The translations under genes were made by a program, and so were the position numbers. From Massilia agilis (GTDB taxonomy: Bacteria; Pseudomonadota; Gammaproteobacteria; Burkholderiales; Burkholderiaceae_D), in contig NZ_JANUHB010000001.1 in NCBI RefSeq assembly GCF_024756255.1, positions 372,001-436,000 of the forward strand: a stretch of DNA of 64,000 nt, written 5' to 3'. Below, one piece after another: positions 1 through 8,283 of this stretch; position 1 is the stretch's first letter; each line of letters starts with the position of its first letter. The notes beneath the pieces are model-generated. The model did not search any database. It was not told where the DNA came from and worked only from the letters and a program-made list of their open reading frames with translations.

Positions 1-1103
1 ACACGCTGTTCGCCGAAGGCGCGCGCGGGCACCTGGGCAAGCAGCTGATGACCAAGTTTGACCTGAACAAGGGCAAGGACCCGCAGACCTACGGCATCGG
101 CATCAAGGAGCTGTGGGAGATCGACCCGGCCAAGCACAAGCCGGGCCTGGTGATCCACACGGCCGGCTGGCCGCTGGAGAACGACACCTACGGCGGCTCG
201 TTCCTGTACCACCTCGAGAACAACCAGGTCGCGGTCGGCTTCGTGGTGGGCCTGGCCTACCAGAACCCCTACCTGTCGCCGTACGAGGAATTCCAGCGCT
301 ACAAGACGCACCCGGCGATCCGCACCTTCTTCGAAGGCGGCAAGCGCATTTCCTACGGCGCGCGCGCGATCACCGCGGGCGGCCTGCAATCGCTGCCCAA
401 GCTGGTGTTCCCGGGCGGCGCGCTGATCGGTTGCGACGCCGGCTTCCTGAACACCTCGCGCATCAAGGGCAGCCATGCGGCGATCAAGAGCGGCATGCTG
501 GCGGCAGACTCGGCGTTTGCAGCGCTGGGCGAAAACCGCCAGCACGACGAGCTGGCGAGCTACCCGGCCGCGTTCGAGCAGTCGTGGCTGCACGAAGAGC
601 TGCACGTGGCACGCAACTTCAAGCCGTGGATGGCCAAGGGCCTGGTGGTCGGCTCGATCATGACCGGCATCGACCAGATCGTCTTCCGTGGCAAGGCGCC
701 GTGGACGCTGCACCACCAGCACGCCGACCACGAGTGCCTCAAGCCCGCTTCCGAGTTCAAGCCGATCGTGTATCCCAAGCCGGACGGCAAGCTGACCTTC
801 GACCGCCTGTCGTCGGTGTTCATCTCGAACACCAACCATGCCGAAGACCAGCCGGTGCACCTGACGCTCAAGAACAAGGACGTCCCGGTGGAAGTCAACC
901 TGGCCCGCTTCGCAGGACCGGAGCAGCGCTACTGCCCGGCCGGCGTGTACGAGTTCGTCAAGACGGACGAAGGCAAGGGCCGCCTGCAGATCAATGCGCA
1001 GAACTGCGTGCACTGCAAGACCTGCGACATCAAGGACCCGACGCAGAACATCGTGTGGGTCACGCCGGAAGGCGGCGGCGGGCCGAACTACCCCAACATG
1101 TAA
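1..1103 (+). CDS. Electron transfer flavoprotein-ubiquinone oxidoreductase, C-terminal part
   Basis: This is the 3' part of an ETF-QO (ETFDH) gene. The frame is open from base 3 and the start lies outside the window. ETF-QO passes electrons from reduced electron transfer flavoprotein to ubiquinone at the inner membrane. The final 35 residues hold the ferredoxin-like 4Fe-4S ligands ([13 protein letters not shown]), with a further Cys in [10 protein letters not shown] just before, which is the family signature. The segment [16 protein letters not shown] at the left edge also matches the family. About 367 of roughly 550 residues are present. The gene converges on the ABC permease that follows, and a palindromic repeat fills the gap. 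Confidence 0.95.
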   Translation, partial: TLFAEGARGHLGKQLMTKFDLNKGKDPQTYGIGIKELWEIDPAKHKPGLVIHTAGWPLENDTYGGSFLYHLENNQVAVGFVVGLAYQNPYLSPYEEFQRYKTHPAIRTFFEGGKRISYGARAITAGGLQSLPKLVFPGGALIGCDAGFLNTSRIKGSHAAIKSGMLAADSAFAALGENRQHDELASYPAAFEQSWLHEELHVARNFKPWMAKGLVVGSIMTGIDQIVFRGKAPWTLHHQHADHECLKPASEFKPIVYPKPDGKLTFDRLSSVFISNTNHAEDQPVHLTLKNKDVPVEVNLARFAGPEQRYCPAGVYEFVKTDEGKGRLQINAQNCVHCKTCDIKDPTQNIVWVTPEGGGGPNYPNM

Positions 1104-1114
1104 GGATCTTTAGC

Positions 1115-1194
1115 CGTCGTTCCGGCGCAGGCCGGAACCCATGCTGAGCGGAAGTTCACGCGGCCTATGGGTCCCGGCCTTCGCCGGGACGACG
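1115..1194. repeat. Intergenic palindromic repeat, family 2 (paired unit)
   Basis: Two facing hairpin units: CGTCGTTCCGGCG...CCGGAACCCATGCTGA on the left and CCTATGGGTCCCGGCC...GGGACGACG on the right. A related paired copy lies at 8160-8261 and a single unit at 53919-53944. It sits between convergent genes, so it could act as a bidirectional terminator, but there is no long T-run. Confidence 0.7.
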
Positions 1195-1216
1195 TTTTGG
1201 GGTTAACGCGCCCAAC

Positions 1217-1879
1217 CTAGTGTTGCTGATGGGCCCGGTTCAGCCTTTGTTCGGCGTAGCGCTGCACCTGCTCGAACACCAGGCTCAGTACCCAGTAGAT
1301 GCAAGCAGCCGCAATGTACAGCGGCAGCGGCTGGAAGGTGGTGGCGATCACTTCCTTGGTCGCCAGCATCAGCTCGGTCATGGTGATGACAGACACCAGC
1401 GAGGTATCCTTGATCAGGCTGATGAGGGTGTTGCTCATCGACGGCACCGCCACGCGCAGCGCCTGCGGCAGCACCACGTAGCGCAGCGCCTGGCCGTAGG
1501 TCAGGCCCAAGCTGTAGCTGGCGCGCCACTGGCCGACGCCGATGCTGCGGATGGCGCCGCGCAGGCTTTCGGACAGGTAGGCGCCGGCATTGAGCGACAG
1601 CGCCAGGATGCCGGCGGTGACCGGGGTGAATTCGATGCCCACGCTGGGCAAGCCATAGTAAATGACGAACAGCTGCACCAGCAGCGGTGTGCCGCGCATG
1701 GCGCTCACGTAGAGCGACGCCGGCCAGCGCAGCGGCGCCCACGGGGCGATCCGCATCACCGCGGTGGGAAAGCCGAGCACCAGGCCGCCCAGCATGGCGG
1801 CCACGGCAAACAGCAGGGTGTAGCCGGCGCCGGTCAGCATCACCGGCGCGGCTTCGCGCAGCAGCTCGAACAGATTCAT
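1217..1879 (-). CDS. Polar amino acid ABC transporter permease (HisM/TcyB type)
   Basis: A 220-residue inner-membrane permease of the His/Glu/Gln/Arg ABC transporter family. It shows several hydrophobic segments and the cytoplasmic EAA loop (SLGLTYGQALRYVVLPQA) that docks with the ATPase. It starts 9 bp after the stop of the binding-protein gene, so the two are co-transcribed. The closest named relatives by pattern are cystine permeases (TcyB/YecS), but the substrate is an inference. No ATPase gene follows: the next gene is convergent. Confidence 0.9.
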   Translation of the reverse strand: MNLFELLREAAPVMLTGAGYTLLFAVAAMLGGLVLGFPTAVMRIAPWAPLRWPASLYVSAMRGTPLLVQLFVIYYGLPSVGIEFTPVTAGILALSLNAGAYLSESLRGAIRSIGVGQWRASYSLGLTYGQALRYVVLPQALRVAVPSMSNTLISLIKDTSLVSVITMTELMLATKEVIATTFQPLPLYIAAACIYWVLSLVFEQVQRYAEQRLNRAHQQH

Positions 1880-1888
1880 CCGCCCGCC

Positions 1889-2710
1889 TTACTGCACCGG
1901 GCGGCTGGCATCGGTACCGAACCACTTCATCGAAATCTGCTTCAAGCTGCCGTCGGCGGTGGCCTCGGCGATGGCCTTGTTGAGGGCTGCCTTGAACTTG
2001 GGGTTCCCCTTCTGGAACGGGATGCCCATCTTCGACACCACGCCCACGCGGGTGCCGGCGCGGATCGGCAGGCGCGAGTTTTTCAGCAGGAAGGGCACCA
2101 TCAGGCTGTCGTTCAGGGCGGCGTCGATGCGGCCGAAGGCCAGGTCCTGCAGGGTCTCGGGGGTGGCCGGGTAGCTCTTGACCTCCACGCCCGGGACGGT
2201 CTTGATCTGCTGCTCGAACACGGTGCCCTGCCCCACGCCGACCTTTTTGCCTTTCAGCTCCGCCAGGCTGGCGTAGTTGACGCGGTCATTGCTGCGCTGG
2301 ACCAGCTGCGGACTGGAGTAGGTGTACGGCTCGGAGAAGTCGAAGGTTTCCTCGCGCTTGGGCGTGATGCCCACCTGGCTGATGATCACGTCGTACTTGC
2401 CGGTGGACAGGCCCGCCAGGATCGCGGACCACTCGGTACTGATGAACTCCGGCTTGAGCCCCATCTTTGCGGCCAGCACACGGGCCACCTCGACATCGTA
2501 GCCGCTCAGCTGGCCAGTCTTCTGGTCCTTGAAGTTGAACGGCGGGTAGGTGCCTTCCAGCGCGATGCGCAAGCTGCCGCGTGCCTTGACGGTATCGAGC
2601 AGGTCGGCGGCACTGGCCGGCAGGGCCAGCCCGGCGGCCAGCAGCAGGGCGCCAGCCTTGAGGGCATGGCGGCGGAGGGTGTTCAGGGAATCCTTGCGCA
2701 TCACGGTCAC
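1889..2710 (-). CDS. Amino acid ABC transporter substrate-binding protein
   Basis: Periplasmic binding protein of the SBP_bac_3 family, about 273 residues. It has an N-terminal signal peptide (LKAGALLLAAGLALPASA) followed by GSLRIALEGTYPPFNF, GYDVEVARVLAAKMG and a conserved FSEPY segment, all typical of cystine or polar amino acid receptors (FliY/TcyA). Several starts are possible. GTG at 2710 has a GGAG seven bases upstream and is preferred; ATG at 2701 is the alternative. It delivers substrate to the permease downstream. Confidence 0.9.
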   Translation of the reverse strand: MTVMRKDSLNTLRRHALKAGALLLAAGLALPASAADLLDTVKARGSLRIALEGTYPPFNFKDQKTGQLSGYDVEVARVLAAKMGLKPEFISTEWSAILAGLSTGKYDVIISQVGITPKREETFDFSEPYTYSSPQLVQRSNDRVNYASLAELKGKKVGVGQGTVFEQQIKTVPGVEVKSYPATPETLQDLAFGRIDAALNDSLMVPFLLKNSRLPIRAGTRVGVVSKMGIPFQKGNPKFKAALNKAIAEATADGSLKQISMKWFGTDASRPVQ

Positions 2711-2783
2711 CAAGTTTCTCCGGAAAAAGCTTGAGTACGCTTTTATAACCGAAAACCGCTTCCCGTGCGAAGCAAAAGTTCCG

Positions 2784-3188
2784 TCAATACAAGACGTTGC
2801 GGGTGCGCGTGCCGAACTTGTGCCCGCTGACGAGGGTCGTGCTCTCGACCAGGCTCGACAGGCCCATGATGAGCTGGACCAGCTTGTCGCTGGGCAGCAC
2901 CCAGATCCGGCCCTTCGGCGCCTCGGCCGCGGTGGCGGCGATGATCAGGGGCGCAATCCATTCCGCGTCCGGCTCCACGTCCAGGATCACGGCGTCGGCG
3001 CCCGTCTGCATGACGACCTCGCCGCCGGGCGCGAGCGTGAAGCGCACGCCGTAGCCGGTCTCCTTGGGGCTGATCAGCTCCTGCATGGCCATGTTGTGCT
3101 CCTCGATCCACAGCTCGACGTCCTGCGGCGTCTCGAGGGGCGTCCACGGAACGGGGCGAAAGCGCGGCTTGTCGATCGGTGCAGTCAT
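2784..3188 (-). CDS. Conserved hypothetical protein (134 aa)
   Basis: I do not recognise a family. The protein is acidic, has no signal peptide or membrane segment, and contains a compact predicted alpha/beta core (ELISPKETGYGVRFTLAPGG, then DAVILDVEPDAEWIAPLI). The ATG at 3188 is chosen because residues upstream of it in the same frame look like non-coding translation. No strong ribosome site is visible. It is transcribed divergently from the DUF3460 gene and lies upstream of the amino-acid transporter with a 73-bp gap, so an operon link is possible but unproven. Confidence 0.6.
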   Translation of the reverse strand: MTAPIDKPRFRPVPWTPLETPQDVELWIEEHNMAMQELISPKETGYGVRFTLAPGGEVVMQTGADAVILDVEPDAEWIAPLIIAATAAEAPKGRIWVLPSDKLVQLIMGLSSLVESTTLVSGHKFGTRTRNVLY

Positions 3189-3315
3189 GGCGGTGCGGCT
3201 GGGAAATCTTGAAGCCGCGTATCGTACGGCATTTCGCGGCGCCCGGCCATCCTTCGCCGTCCGCCCGAACTTGGCGCTTGCCGGCTGGTCATAGCACTCA
3301 GGGAGGGAGATCGTC

Positions 3316-3525
3316 ATGAAAGCGCAACAGCCTTACCAGCGGCGGCACGGCGGCTACGTGTCGGAGTTCGAACAATTCCTTGGCGGCTATGTCCACCAGC
3401 ATCCGGCGGTCGAGAAGGACCAGCAGCACGGGTGGTACCTGCTGTGGGACAAGCACGTGGACCTGGACGAACTGGCCAAGGAGGAGCAGGACCGGGTGCC
3501 GTTGCCACCCTATTCTTACGAGTGA
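3316..3525 (+). CDS. DUF3460 family protein
   Basis: A 69-residue protein matching DUF3460, a small family I know from Burkholderiales. Visible family traits are the N-terminal YVSEFEQFL, the central LLWDK, a following DLDELAKEEQDRV helix, and a C-terminal PYSYE. Its function is unknown. A strong ribosome site (GGGAGGGAG) precedes the ATG. It supports placing the organism among betaproteobacteria. Confidence 0.85.
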   Translation: MKAQQPYQRRHGGYVSEFEQFLGGYVHQHPAVEKDQQHGWYLLWDKHVDLDELAKEEQDRVPLPPYSYE

Positions 3526-3606
3526 TCCGTGGGTGGGCGGATTTGCCGCCCGCTCGGTTGAAAGCGCGGGCAGGTCAGGGCACGCTCCGCCACGACGCTC
3601 GTTCTG

Positions 3607-3642
3607 GTTGAACGCGTGGGCAGGAAGACCTGCCCACCCTAC
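3607..3642. repeat. Convergent-junction palindrome, family 1
   Basis: Perfect 9-bp stem GTGGGCAGG/CCTGCCCAC with loop AAGA, flanked by GTTGAACGC on one side and CCTAC on the other. It lies between the converging DUF3460 and phosphoesterase genes. Other copies are at 28278, 48236, 52778 and 58101. Confidence 0.8.
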
Positions 3643-4091
3643 AGTGTCCAGATCCGGGCGCTGACGCTTGCACCGTCAACGATCAACTCGCCCAGCGCGA
3701 TCGGCAGGCTGAAGCGCCGCCGCCCGGCGCTGCCGGGATTTACGTACAGCACGCCGTCGCGCTCGGCCTGCGCCGGTTTGTGCGAGTGCCCCGCCACCAC
3801 TACCCGCACGCCTTCGGCCACCGGATCGATCGCCAGCTCCTTCAGGTCGTGGATCACGTACACGGCCACGTCCTCGAAGCGCACCAGCGCGGTCGCGGGC
3901 AGCGCGCGCGCCCACGGGGCCGTGTCGTTGCTGCCGCGCACCGTCGTCAGGGGCGCGATGGCCGCCAGCTGGGCCAGGATATCCGGAGCGCCGATGTCCC
4001 CGCCGTGGATGATGTGGTCGGCCCCGGCCAGAAAGCCGAGCGCTTCCGGCCGCAGCAGGCCGTGGGTGTCGGAAATCAGGCCGATGCGCAA
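3639..4091 (-). CDS. YfcE-type metallophosphoesterase
   Basis: A 150-residue calcineurin-like phosphoesterase of the MJ0936/YfcE family. All metal-binding motifs are visible in order: SDTHG near residue 8, GGDIG near 35, GSND near 53 (a variant of GNxD), a central VIHD, and GHSH. Family members hydrolyse phosphodiesters with Mn or similar metals; the natural substrate is unknown. It is followed upstream by a DUF378 gene on the same strand with a 9-bp gap, so the two probably share a transcript. Confidence 0.9.
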   Translation of the reverse strand: MRIGLISDTHGLLRPEALGFLAGADHIIHGGDIGAPDILAQLAAIAPLTTVRGSNDTAPWARALPATALVRFEDVAVYVIHDLKELAIDPVAEGVRVVVAGHSHKPAQAERDGVLYVNPGSAGRRRFSLPIALGELIVDGASVSARIWTL

Positions 4092-4100
4092 GCGGCGCCC

Positions 4101-4391
4101 CTACAAGCGCCTGGTCGTGGCCATCTTGGCGGCCAGATAGATCGAATACAGGGCCGCCAGGCCCACCAGCGTGTACACCAGCCGGCTGCCGGCGCTGTCG
4201 GCGCCAAACACGCTGGCGACCACGTCGATGCCGGATATCCCGATCATGCCCCAGTTCAGCCCGCCAATGATCAAGAGGGCCATTGCAATATAGTCGAGCG
4301 CGGACATCACCGAGCCCCGCCCCTCGCGCAGCGACACGCGCCGTTCGGGCATCTGCCGCCGGTCGATGGTGGGTGCATTCATCGTTGCCAT
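4101..4391 (-). CDS. DUF378 family small membrane protein
   Basis: A 96-residue protein whose C-terminal two thirds match DUF378: LDYIAMALLIIGGLNWGMIG, then two more hydrophobic stretches. Its basic N-terminal extension (RRQMPERRVSLREGRG) is hydrophilic. It is an inner-membrane protein of unknown function. The ATG at 4391 is preceded by AAGGAG at ideal spacing, which fixes the start. Confidence 0.85.
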   Translation of the reverse strand: MATMNAPTIDRRQMPERRVSLREGRGSVMSALDYIAMALLIIGGLNWGMIGISGIDVVASVFGADSAGSRLVYTLVGLAALYSIYLAAKMATTRRL

Positions 4392-4477
4392 CACTGTCTC
4401 CTTTGCGAAAACGGCCGGCCGGCGCAAGGCCGGACCAAGCATGTGACAACGAATTATCGCCCAAGTTTTGGGCGCGT

Positions 4478-5173
4478 TCAGCCCTGCCAGGTGCGGTTCA
4501 GGCCCGTATCGGTGTGGATCCAGCCGCCCTTGGGACCGGAGCGGTAGTAAAACCCGACCCCGCCCTTGCGAAAGCTCCTGACCAGCCCGCCCAGCACTTC
4601 CTCGTTCAGGCTGGCGATGCGGATGTCCGCCGCCTTGCCCGACATGTGCAGCGACTGGCGCGCGGCCGGCACGCCCGATTCGATCAGGCGCTTGTTGGAG
4701 GCCGGGGTGCGGTAGCCGGACAGGATCTCGAGCGGCTGCTCCATGCCGTAGCGGGCGATGAAGGCTTGCGTGCCCCACAGCGTTTCAAGCAGCTTGGGGT
4801 CGATCGGGATGGTGGCCTTGCCGTTCACGTCGCGCAGCAGGTGGCACAGTTCCTGGTAGGCCGAGTCGATGATGTCGCCGTCCTTCCAGTACAGCACACG
4901 CGCCTTTTCGCCACTCTGCGGGCGGACCACCGTCAGCGTGCGCGGCTTGACCCAGAAGTCCAGGTCCAATAGCTGGGCGTCGAACAGGTCGGGCGGGGGC
5001 GCCATGCTGGTGGTGCCGGCCGGCTCTAGCGGCTGCGGCTGGGCGCGGGCAACGACCTTGGGCGATGCCTTATGGGCTGCGCTGGCGTTGGCGCAACCGA
5101 TCAGAGGGACGGACAGGGCACCGAGCGCGGTCAGGCTGATGCCGTGCTGGAGGAATTCTCTGCGTGAAGCCAT
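4478..5173 (-). CDS. YcbK/DUF882 family M15-like peptidase
   Basis: A 231-residue exported protein of the DUF882 (YcbK) branch of the peptidase M15 fold, related to murein-processing enzymes. The N-terminus has a Tat-like signal (SRREFLQ followed by a hydrophobic stretch) and LIGC, which may serve as a lipobox. The metal-ligand region is visible as SLHMSGKAADIRI, with GGVGFYYRSG and GGWIHTDTG further on. It probably acts on peptidoglycan in the periplasm or at a membrane. Substrate is not known for the family. Confidence 0.85.
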   Translation of the reverse strand: MASRREFLQHGISLTALGALSVPLIGCANASAAHKASPKVVARAQPQPLEPAGTTSMAPPPDLFDAQLLDLDFWVKPRTLTVVRPQSGEKARVLYWKDGDIIDSAYQELCHLLRDVNGKATIPIDPKLLETLWGTQAFIARYGMEQPLEILSGYRTPASNKRLIESGVPAARQSLHMSGKAADIRIASLNEEVLGGLVRSFRKGGVGFYYRSGPKGGWIHTDTGLNRTWQG

Positions 5174-5251
5174 GGCGTACTCAACATTGCGAGGTTCGTA
5201 CTATAACGCAATGGCTCAGCGGAAAAAAGGGAATGGCGGGATATCGGCGTG

Positions 5252-5779
5252 TTATTCGCCGCTGCAGTTGCAAAAACGCTTGCGGGCGGCGGGGTCACAG
5301 GCGCCATCGGTCTTCAGGCTCTTCCACATCAGGTCGCACTCCAGGCCGAAGCAGGCCTTTTCCTTGCCGGCGTTGGCGTAGCCGTGGCGCTCGAAGAAGG
5401 CGCTGGACGAGGCCGGGCTGTGCAGGTGCAGCTTGCTGATGTTCCAGCAGCGCGCCTGCTGCTCCAGCGCGCCCAGCAGCGCGCGGCCGACGCCGGCGCG
5501 CAGCGTGTCGGGCAGCACATAGCACAGGGCGACCTTGCCGGCCTGGGTCAACAGGCCCAGGCCCAGCAGCTGGCCGTCGCGCTCGGCCACGACTGCGTGG
5601 TTGCTGGGGGTGGAAAACCAAGTGGCAACGGTTTGCGGCGTTTTATTGCCGAGCCAGTTGTCGAGGATATCGGATTGGCCCAGGTGGTCCGGCGCGCAAC
5701 CTTCGGCGATCGAGCGGCGCAGCAGCGCGCAGGCGGCTGGTGCGTCACTTAACAATGCTTGTCGAATTTCGATACCCAT
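5252..5779 (-). CDS. GNAT family N-acetyltransferase
   Basis: A 175-residue acetyltransferase. The acetyl-CoA-binding motif is LRAGVGRALLGALEQQA, preceded by a typical beta-strand pair (HAVVAERDGQLLGLGLL). SSAFFERHGYANAG is the usual C-terminal GNAT segment. A Cys-rich tail (KRFCNCSGE) is unusual. The ATG at 5779 follows a GGAAG ribosome site. The acceptor substrate cannot be told. It is divergent from the sulfate-binding protein. Confidence 0.88.
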   Translation of the reverse strand: MGIEIRQALLSDAPAACALLRRSIAEGCAPDHLGQSDILDNWLGNKTPQTVATWFSTPSNHAVVAERDGQLLGLGLLTQAGKVALCYVLPDTLRAGVGRALLGALEQQARCWNISKLHLHSPASSSAFFERHGYANAGKEKACFGLECDLMWKSLKTDGACDPAARKRFCNCSGE

Positions 5780-5975
5780 CTCTTCCAGCAAGAAAAAACA
5801 AAACCATGGACTTTCGGCGTAACCGATTGCGCGAACTATACACTGTAGTGCGAATGGCTGCTGTGAGCGCATGCATATCGGCCCACCTTCTAAGCATATG
5901 ACAAAACTGTCGTTCCGTTCGGACCGGATTTTTCGGAACATGAATTGTTTCCACAGTTTTGATAGCGAGAACAAT

Positions 5976-6989
5976 ATGACGACCACTCCCCTCTCCTCCC
6001 TGCGCCGCGTGCTCCTTGGCCTGGCACTGGCCGCAGCGCTGCCCGTGTCGGCCAACGCAAAAGACGTCGAATTGCTGAATGTCTCGTACGACGTGGCGCG
6101 TGAACTGTACAAGGACATCAACCCGGCTTTCGTTGCCGAATACAAGAAAAAGACCGGCGAAAACGTCACCATCAAGCAGTCGCACGCGGCATCGAGCAAG
6201 CAGGCGCGCGCGGTGGCAGACGGCCTGGAGGCCTCGGTCGTGACGATGAACCAGGCCAACGACATCGACTTCCTGGCCGAGAAGGGCCTGGTGGCCAAGG
6301 ACTGGGCCAAGAAGTTCCCGAACGACGCGGCGCCCTACTACTCGACCATGGTGTTCCTGGTGCGCAAGGGCAATCCGAAGGGCATCCATGACTGGGCCGA
6401 CCTGGCCAAGCCGGGCGTACAGGTCGTGATCCCGAACCCGAAGACCGCCGGCAACGGCCGCTACACCTACCTTGCGGCCTGGGGCTCGGTCCTGAAGAAA
6501 GGCGGCAACGAGGCGCAGGCGCGTGACCTGGTCAAGCGCATCTTCAAGAACGTGCCGATCCTGGACGCCGGCGGCCGCGCCGCCACCACCACCTTCACCC
6601 AGCGCCAGATCGGCGACGCGCTGGTGACCTTCGAGAACGAGGTCAACCTGGTGCGCAAGGAATTCGGCGACAACTTCGAGGTCGTGTACCCGACCGTGTC
6701 GGTGTTGGCCGAGTCGCCAGTGGCCGTGGTGGACAAGGTCGTGGACCGCAAGGGCATCCGCAAGGAAGCGACCGACTACCTGAACTTCCTGTATTCGGAA
6801 ACCGGCCAGACCATCGGCGCCCAGCACTTCCTGCGCGTGCGTAACGAAGCCGTGATGAAGAAATTTGCTGGCAACTACAAGCCGATCACCCTGTTCACCG
6901 TGCAGGACGTGTTCGGCGGCTGGCAAAAGGCCCAGAAGGTACACTTCGACGACGGCGGCGAATTCGACAAAATCTACCAGTCGAAATAA
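5976..6989 (+). CDS. sbp: Sulfate ABC transporter substrate-binding protein
   Basis: A 337-residue periplasmic sulfate (thiosulfate) binding protein of the Sbp/CysP family. It has a signal peptide ending in ALPVSANA, the family opening LNVSYDVARELYKDINPAF, and IPNPKTAGNGRYTYLAAWG around the ligand-binding cleft. The ATG at 5976 directly precedes the signal peptide; upstream in-frame residues are not signal-like. No transporter permease or ATPase genes adjoin it, so it must work with components encoded elsewhere. A strong terminator follows. Confidence 0.93.
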   Translation: MTTTPLSSLRRVLLGLALAAALPVSANAKDVELLNVSYDVARELYKDINPAFVAEYKKKTGENVTIKQSHAASSKQARAVADGLEASVVTMNQANDIDFLAEKGLVAKDWAKKFPNDAAPYYSTMVFLVRKGNPKGIHDWADLAKPGVQVVIPNPKTAGNGRYTYLAAWGSVLKKGGNEAQARDLVKRIFKNVPILDAGGRAATTTFTQRQIGDALVTFENEVNLVRKEFGDNFEVVYPTVSVLAESPVAVVDKVVDRKGIRKEATDYLNFLYSETGQTIGAQHFLRVRNEAVMKKFAGNYKPITLFTVQDVFGGWQKAQKVHFDDGGEFDKIYQSK

Positions 6990-6995
6990 GCAAAC

Positions 6996-7012
6996 TGCCG
7001 GTCCGACCGGCA
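6996..7012. other. GC-rich hairpin after sbp
   Basis: An 8-bp perfect inverted repeat, TGCCGGTC-C-GACCGGCA, seven bases after the sbp stop and followed by AAAA. It lies just before the stronger terminator and may help transcript 3'-end protection. Confidence 0.5.
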
Positions 7013-7019
7013 AAAACCA

Positions 7020-7048
7020 GGCCCCGCCAGCATGCGGGGCCTTTTTTT
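7020..7048 (+). terminator. Rho-independent terminator of sbp
   Basis: Perfect 8-bp stem GGCCCCGC/GCGGGGCC with loop CAGCAT followed directly by seven T residues. Confidence 0.92.
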
Positions 7049-7204
7049 GTTACATTTTTTAGCGAAGAGCTTGCTTTTTTCCCGTGCGCCATAGACATAG
7101 CGCATGCTTGGTGCTATCTTCCAACTTAAAGTAGTTTCTCAACAGACAGATGTATTTCACTGCCGACTATGGCAGTTTTATCCGTCACCCCCTTTTACCC
7201 GACT

Positions 7205-8095
7205 ATGATGAAAAAACTGTTCGCCGCAGTACTGATGTCGTTCTCGGCTGCCGCCGCCGTGGCGGTGCCGTTCGGATCGCAATCGGTGCTTGTGGTGGAA
7301 GACGATACCGGCAAGGTCCTGCTCGAAAAGAATGCAGACCGCCTGATGCCGATCGCTTCCCTGACCAAGCTGATGACCGCGATGGTCGTGCTTGACGCCA
7401 AGCAGGACATGGACGAGCCGATCGAGATTGAGCAATCGGACGTGGACGTGATCAAGCACAGCACCTCGCGCGTGCCGGTGGGCGCGACCATTCCGCGCCG
7501 CGACGTGCTGCAGCTGGCGCTGATGTCGTCCGATAACCGCGCCGCCGCCTCGCTGGCCCGCACCTATCCGGGCGGCCCGGCGGCATTCAAGGCTGCGGTC
7601 AAGCGCAAGATCGCCGCGCTGGGCATGACCCAGACCGCGATCGAGGAGCCGACCGGCCTGAACCCGGCCAACCGCTCGACCGCGGAAGACCTGGTGAAGA
7701 TGGCGCACGCCGCCTCGCGCTACCCGGAGATCACGCGCATCACCACCGATCCCAAGGACATCATCAACATCAAGGGCCGTGAGGTGGAGTACCACAACAC
7801 CAACCGCCTGGTGGGCGCCAAGGGCTGGGACATCGGGCTGTCCAAGACCGGCTACACGCAGGAAGCGGGCCGCTGCCTGATCATGAAGGTCAAGGCCGCC
7901 GGCAAGAACGCGACCATGGTGCTGCTGAACGCGGGCGCCTCGTCGGTGCGCGTGCTCGATGCGCTCAACATCCGCCGCTACGTATTGGGCGACAACAGCT
8001 CGACCGCGTTTGCCGCGAACGCGCCGCGTGCAAAGGCCAGCGCCGGCGGTACGCGCCGCGTCAAGCATGTGAAGGCGCGCCGCCGTCATCGCTGA
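7205..8095 (+). CDS. pbpG: D-alanyl-D-alanine endopeptidase, PBP7 type
   Basis: A periplasmic penicillin-binding protein of the S11 family, about 296 residues. The three active-site motifs are clear: SLTK (nucleophile Ser), SDN, and KTG in LSKTGYTQEAG. A signal peptide (FAAVLMSFSAAAAVAVPFG) opens the protein and a basic tail (RRVKHVKARRRHR) ends it. PBP7 cleaves DD-crosslinks in peptidoglycan. Two adjacent ATG codons (7205 and 7208) begin the signal peptide; no clear ribosome site is seen. A terminator follows. Confidence 0.9.
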   Translation: MMKKLFAAVLMSFSAAAAVAVPFGSQSVLVVEDDTGKVLLEKNADRLMPIASLTKLMTAMVVLDAKQDMDEPIEIEQSDVDVIKHSTSRVPVGATIPRRDVLQLALMSSDNRAAASLARTYPGGPAAFKAAVKRKIAALGMTQTAIEEPTGLNPANRSTAEDLVKMAHAASRYPEITRITTDPKDIINIKGREVEYHNTNRLVGAKGWDIGLSKTGYTQEAGRCLIMKVKAAGKNATMVLLNAGASSVRVLDALNIRRYVLGDNSSTAFAANAPRAKASAGGTRRVKHVKARRRHR

Positions 8096-8115
8096 TCGGC
8101 GTTGCCGCGCATGAG

Positions 8116-8142
8116 AAAGGCCAGCACCCGCTGGCCTTTTTT
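8116..8142 (+). terminator. Rho-independent terminator of pbpG
   Basis: Stem AAAGGCCAGC/GCTGGCCTTT with ACCC loop, running into six T residues. Being symmetrical, it may also serve the converging recD transcript. Confidence 0.9.
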
Positions 8143-8159
8143 GATTGCTGGCTCTAACA

Positions 8160-8261
8160 CGTCGTTCCCGCGCAGGCGGGAACCCATGCTGAAGCTCCCA
8201 GCACGCGGTCTATGGGGGGAATGATGCCGGTGGCATCATTCCCGCCTGCGCGGGAACGACG
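8160..8261. repeat. Intergenic palindromic repeat, family 2 (paired unit)
   Basis: Facing units CGTCGTTCCCGCG...GCGGGAACCCATGCTGA and TATGGGGGGAATGATG...CGGGAACGACG, with an extra internal hairpin ATGATGCC/GGCATCAT. The inner text CACGCGG(C/T)CTATGGG is shared with the copy at 1115-1194. It lies between converging pbpG and recD. Confidence 0.75.
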
Positions 8262-8283
8262 GCGCTTACGTTTCTTGGTCTTC

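Noticed and set aside
1220..2734. A 504-codon plus-strand frame over the ABC transporter genes.
   Set aside because: It is antisense to two clear family members, with no recognisable domain.
5780..6310. N-terminal extension of the acetyltransferase frame on the minus strand.
   Set aside because: It runs through the divergent promoter and into sbp; GNAT homology begins at the ATG at 5779, which has a ribosome site.
8160..8261. Inverted repeats as insertion-sequence ends.
   Set aside because: No transposase and no target-site duplication; the units are short intergenic palindromes found at several loci.
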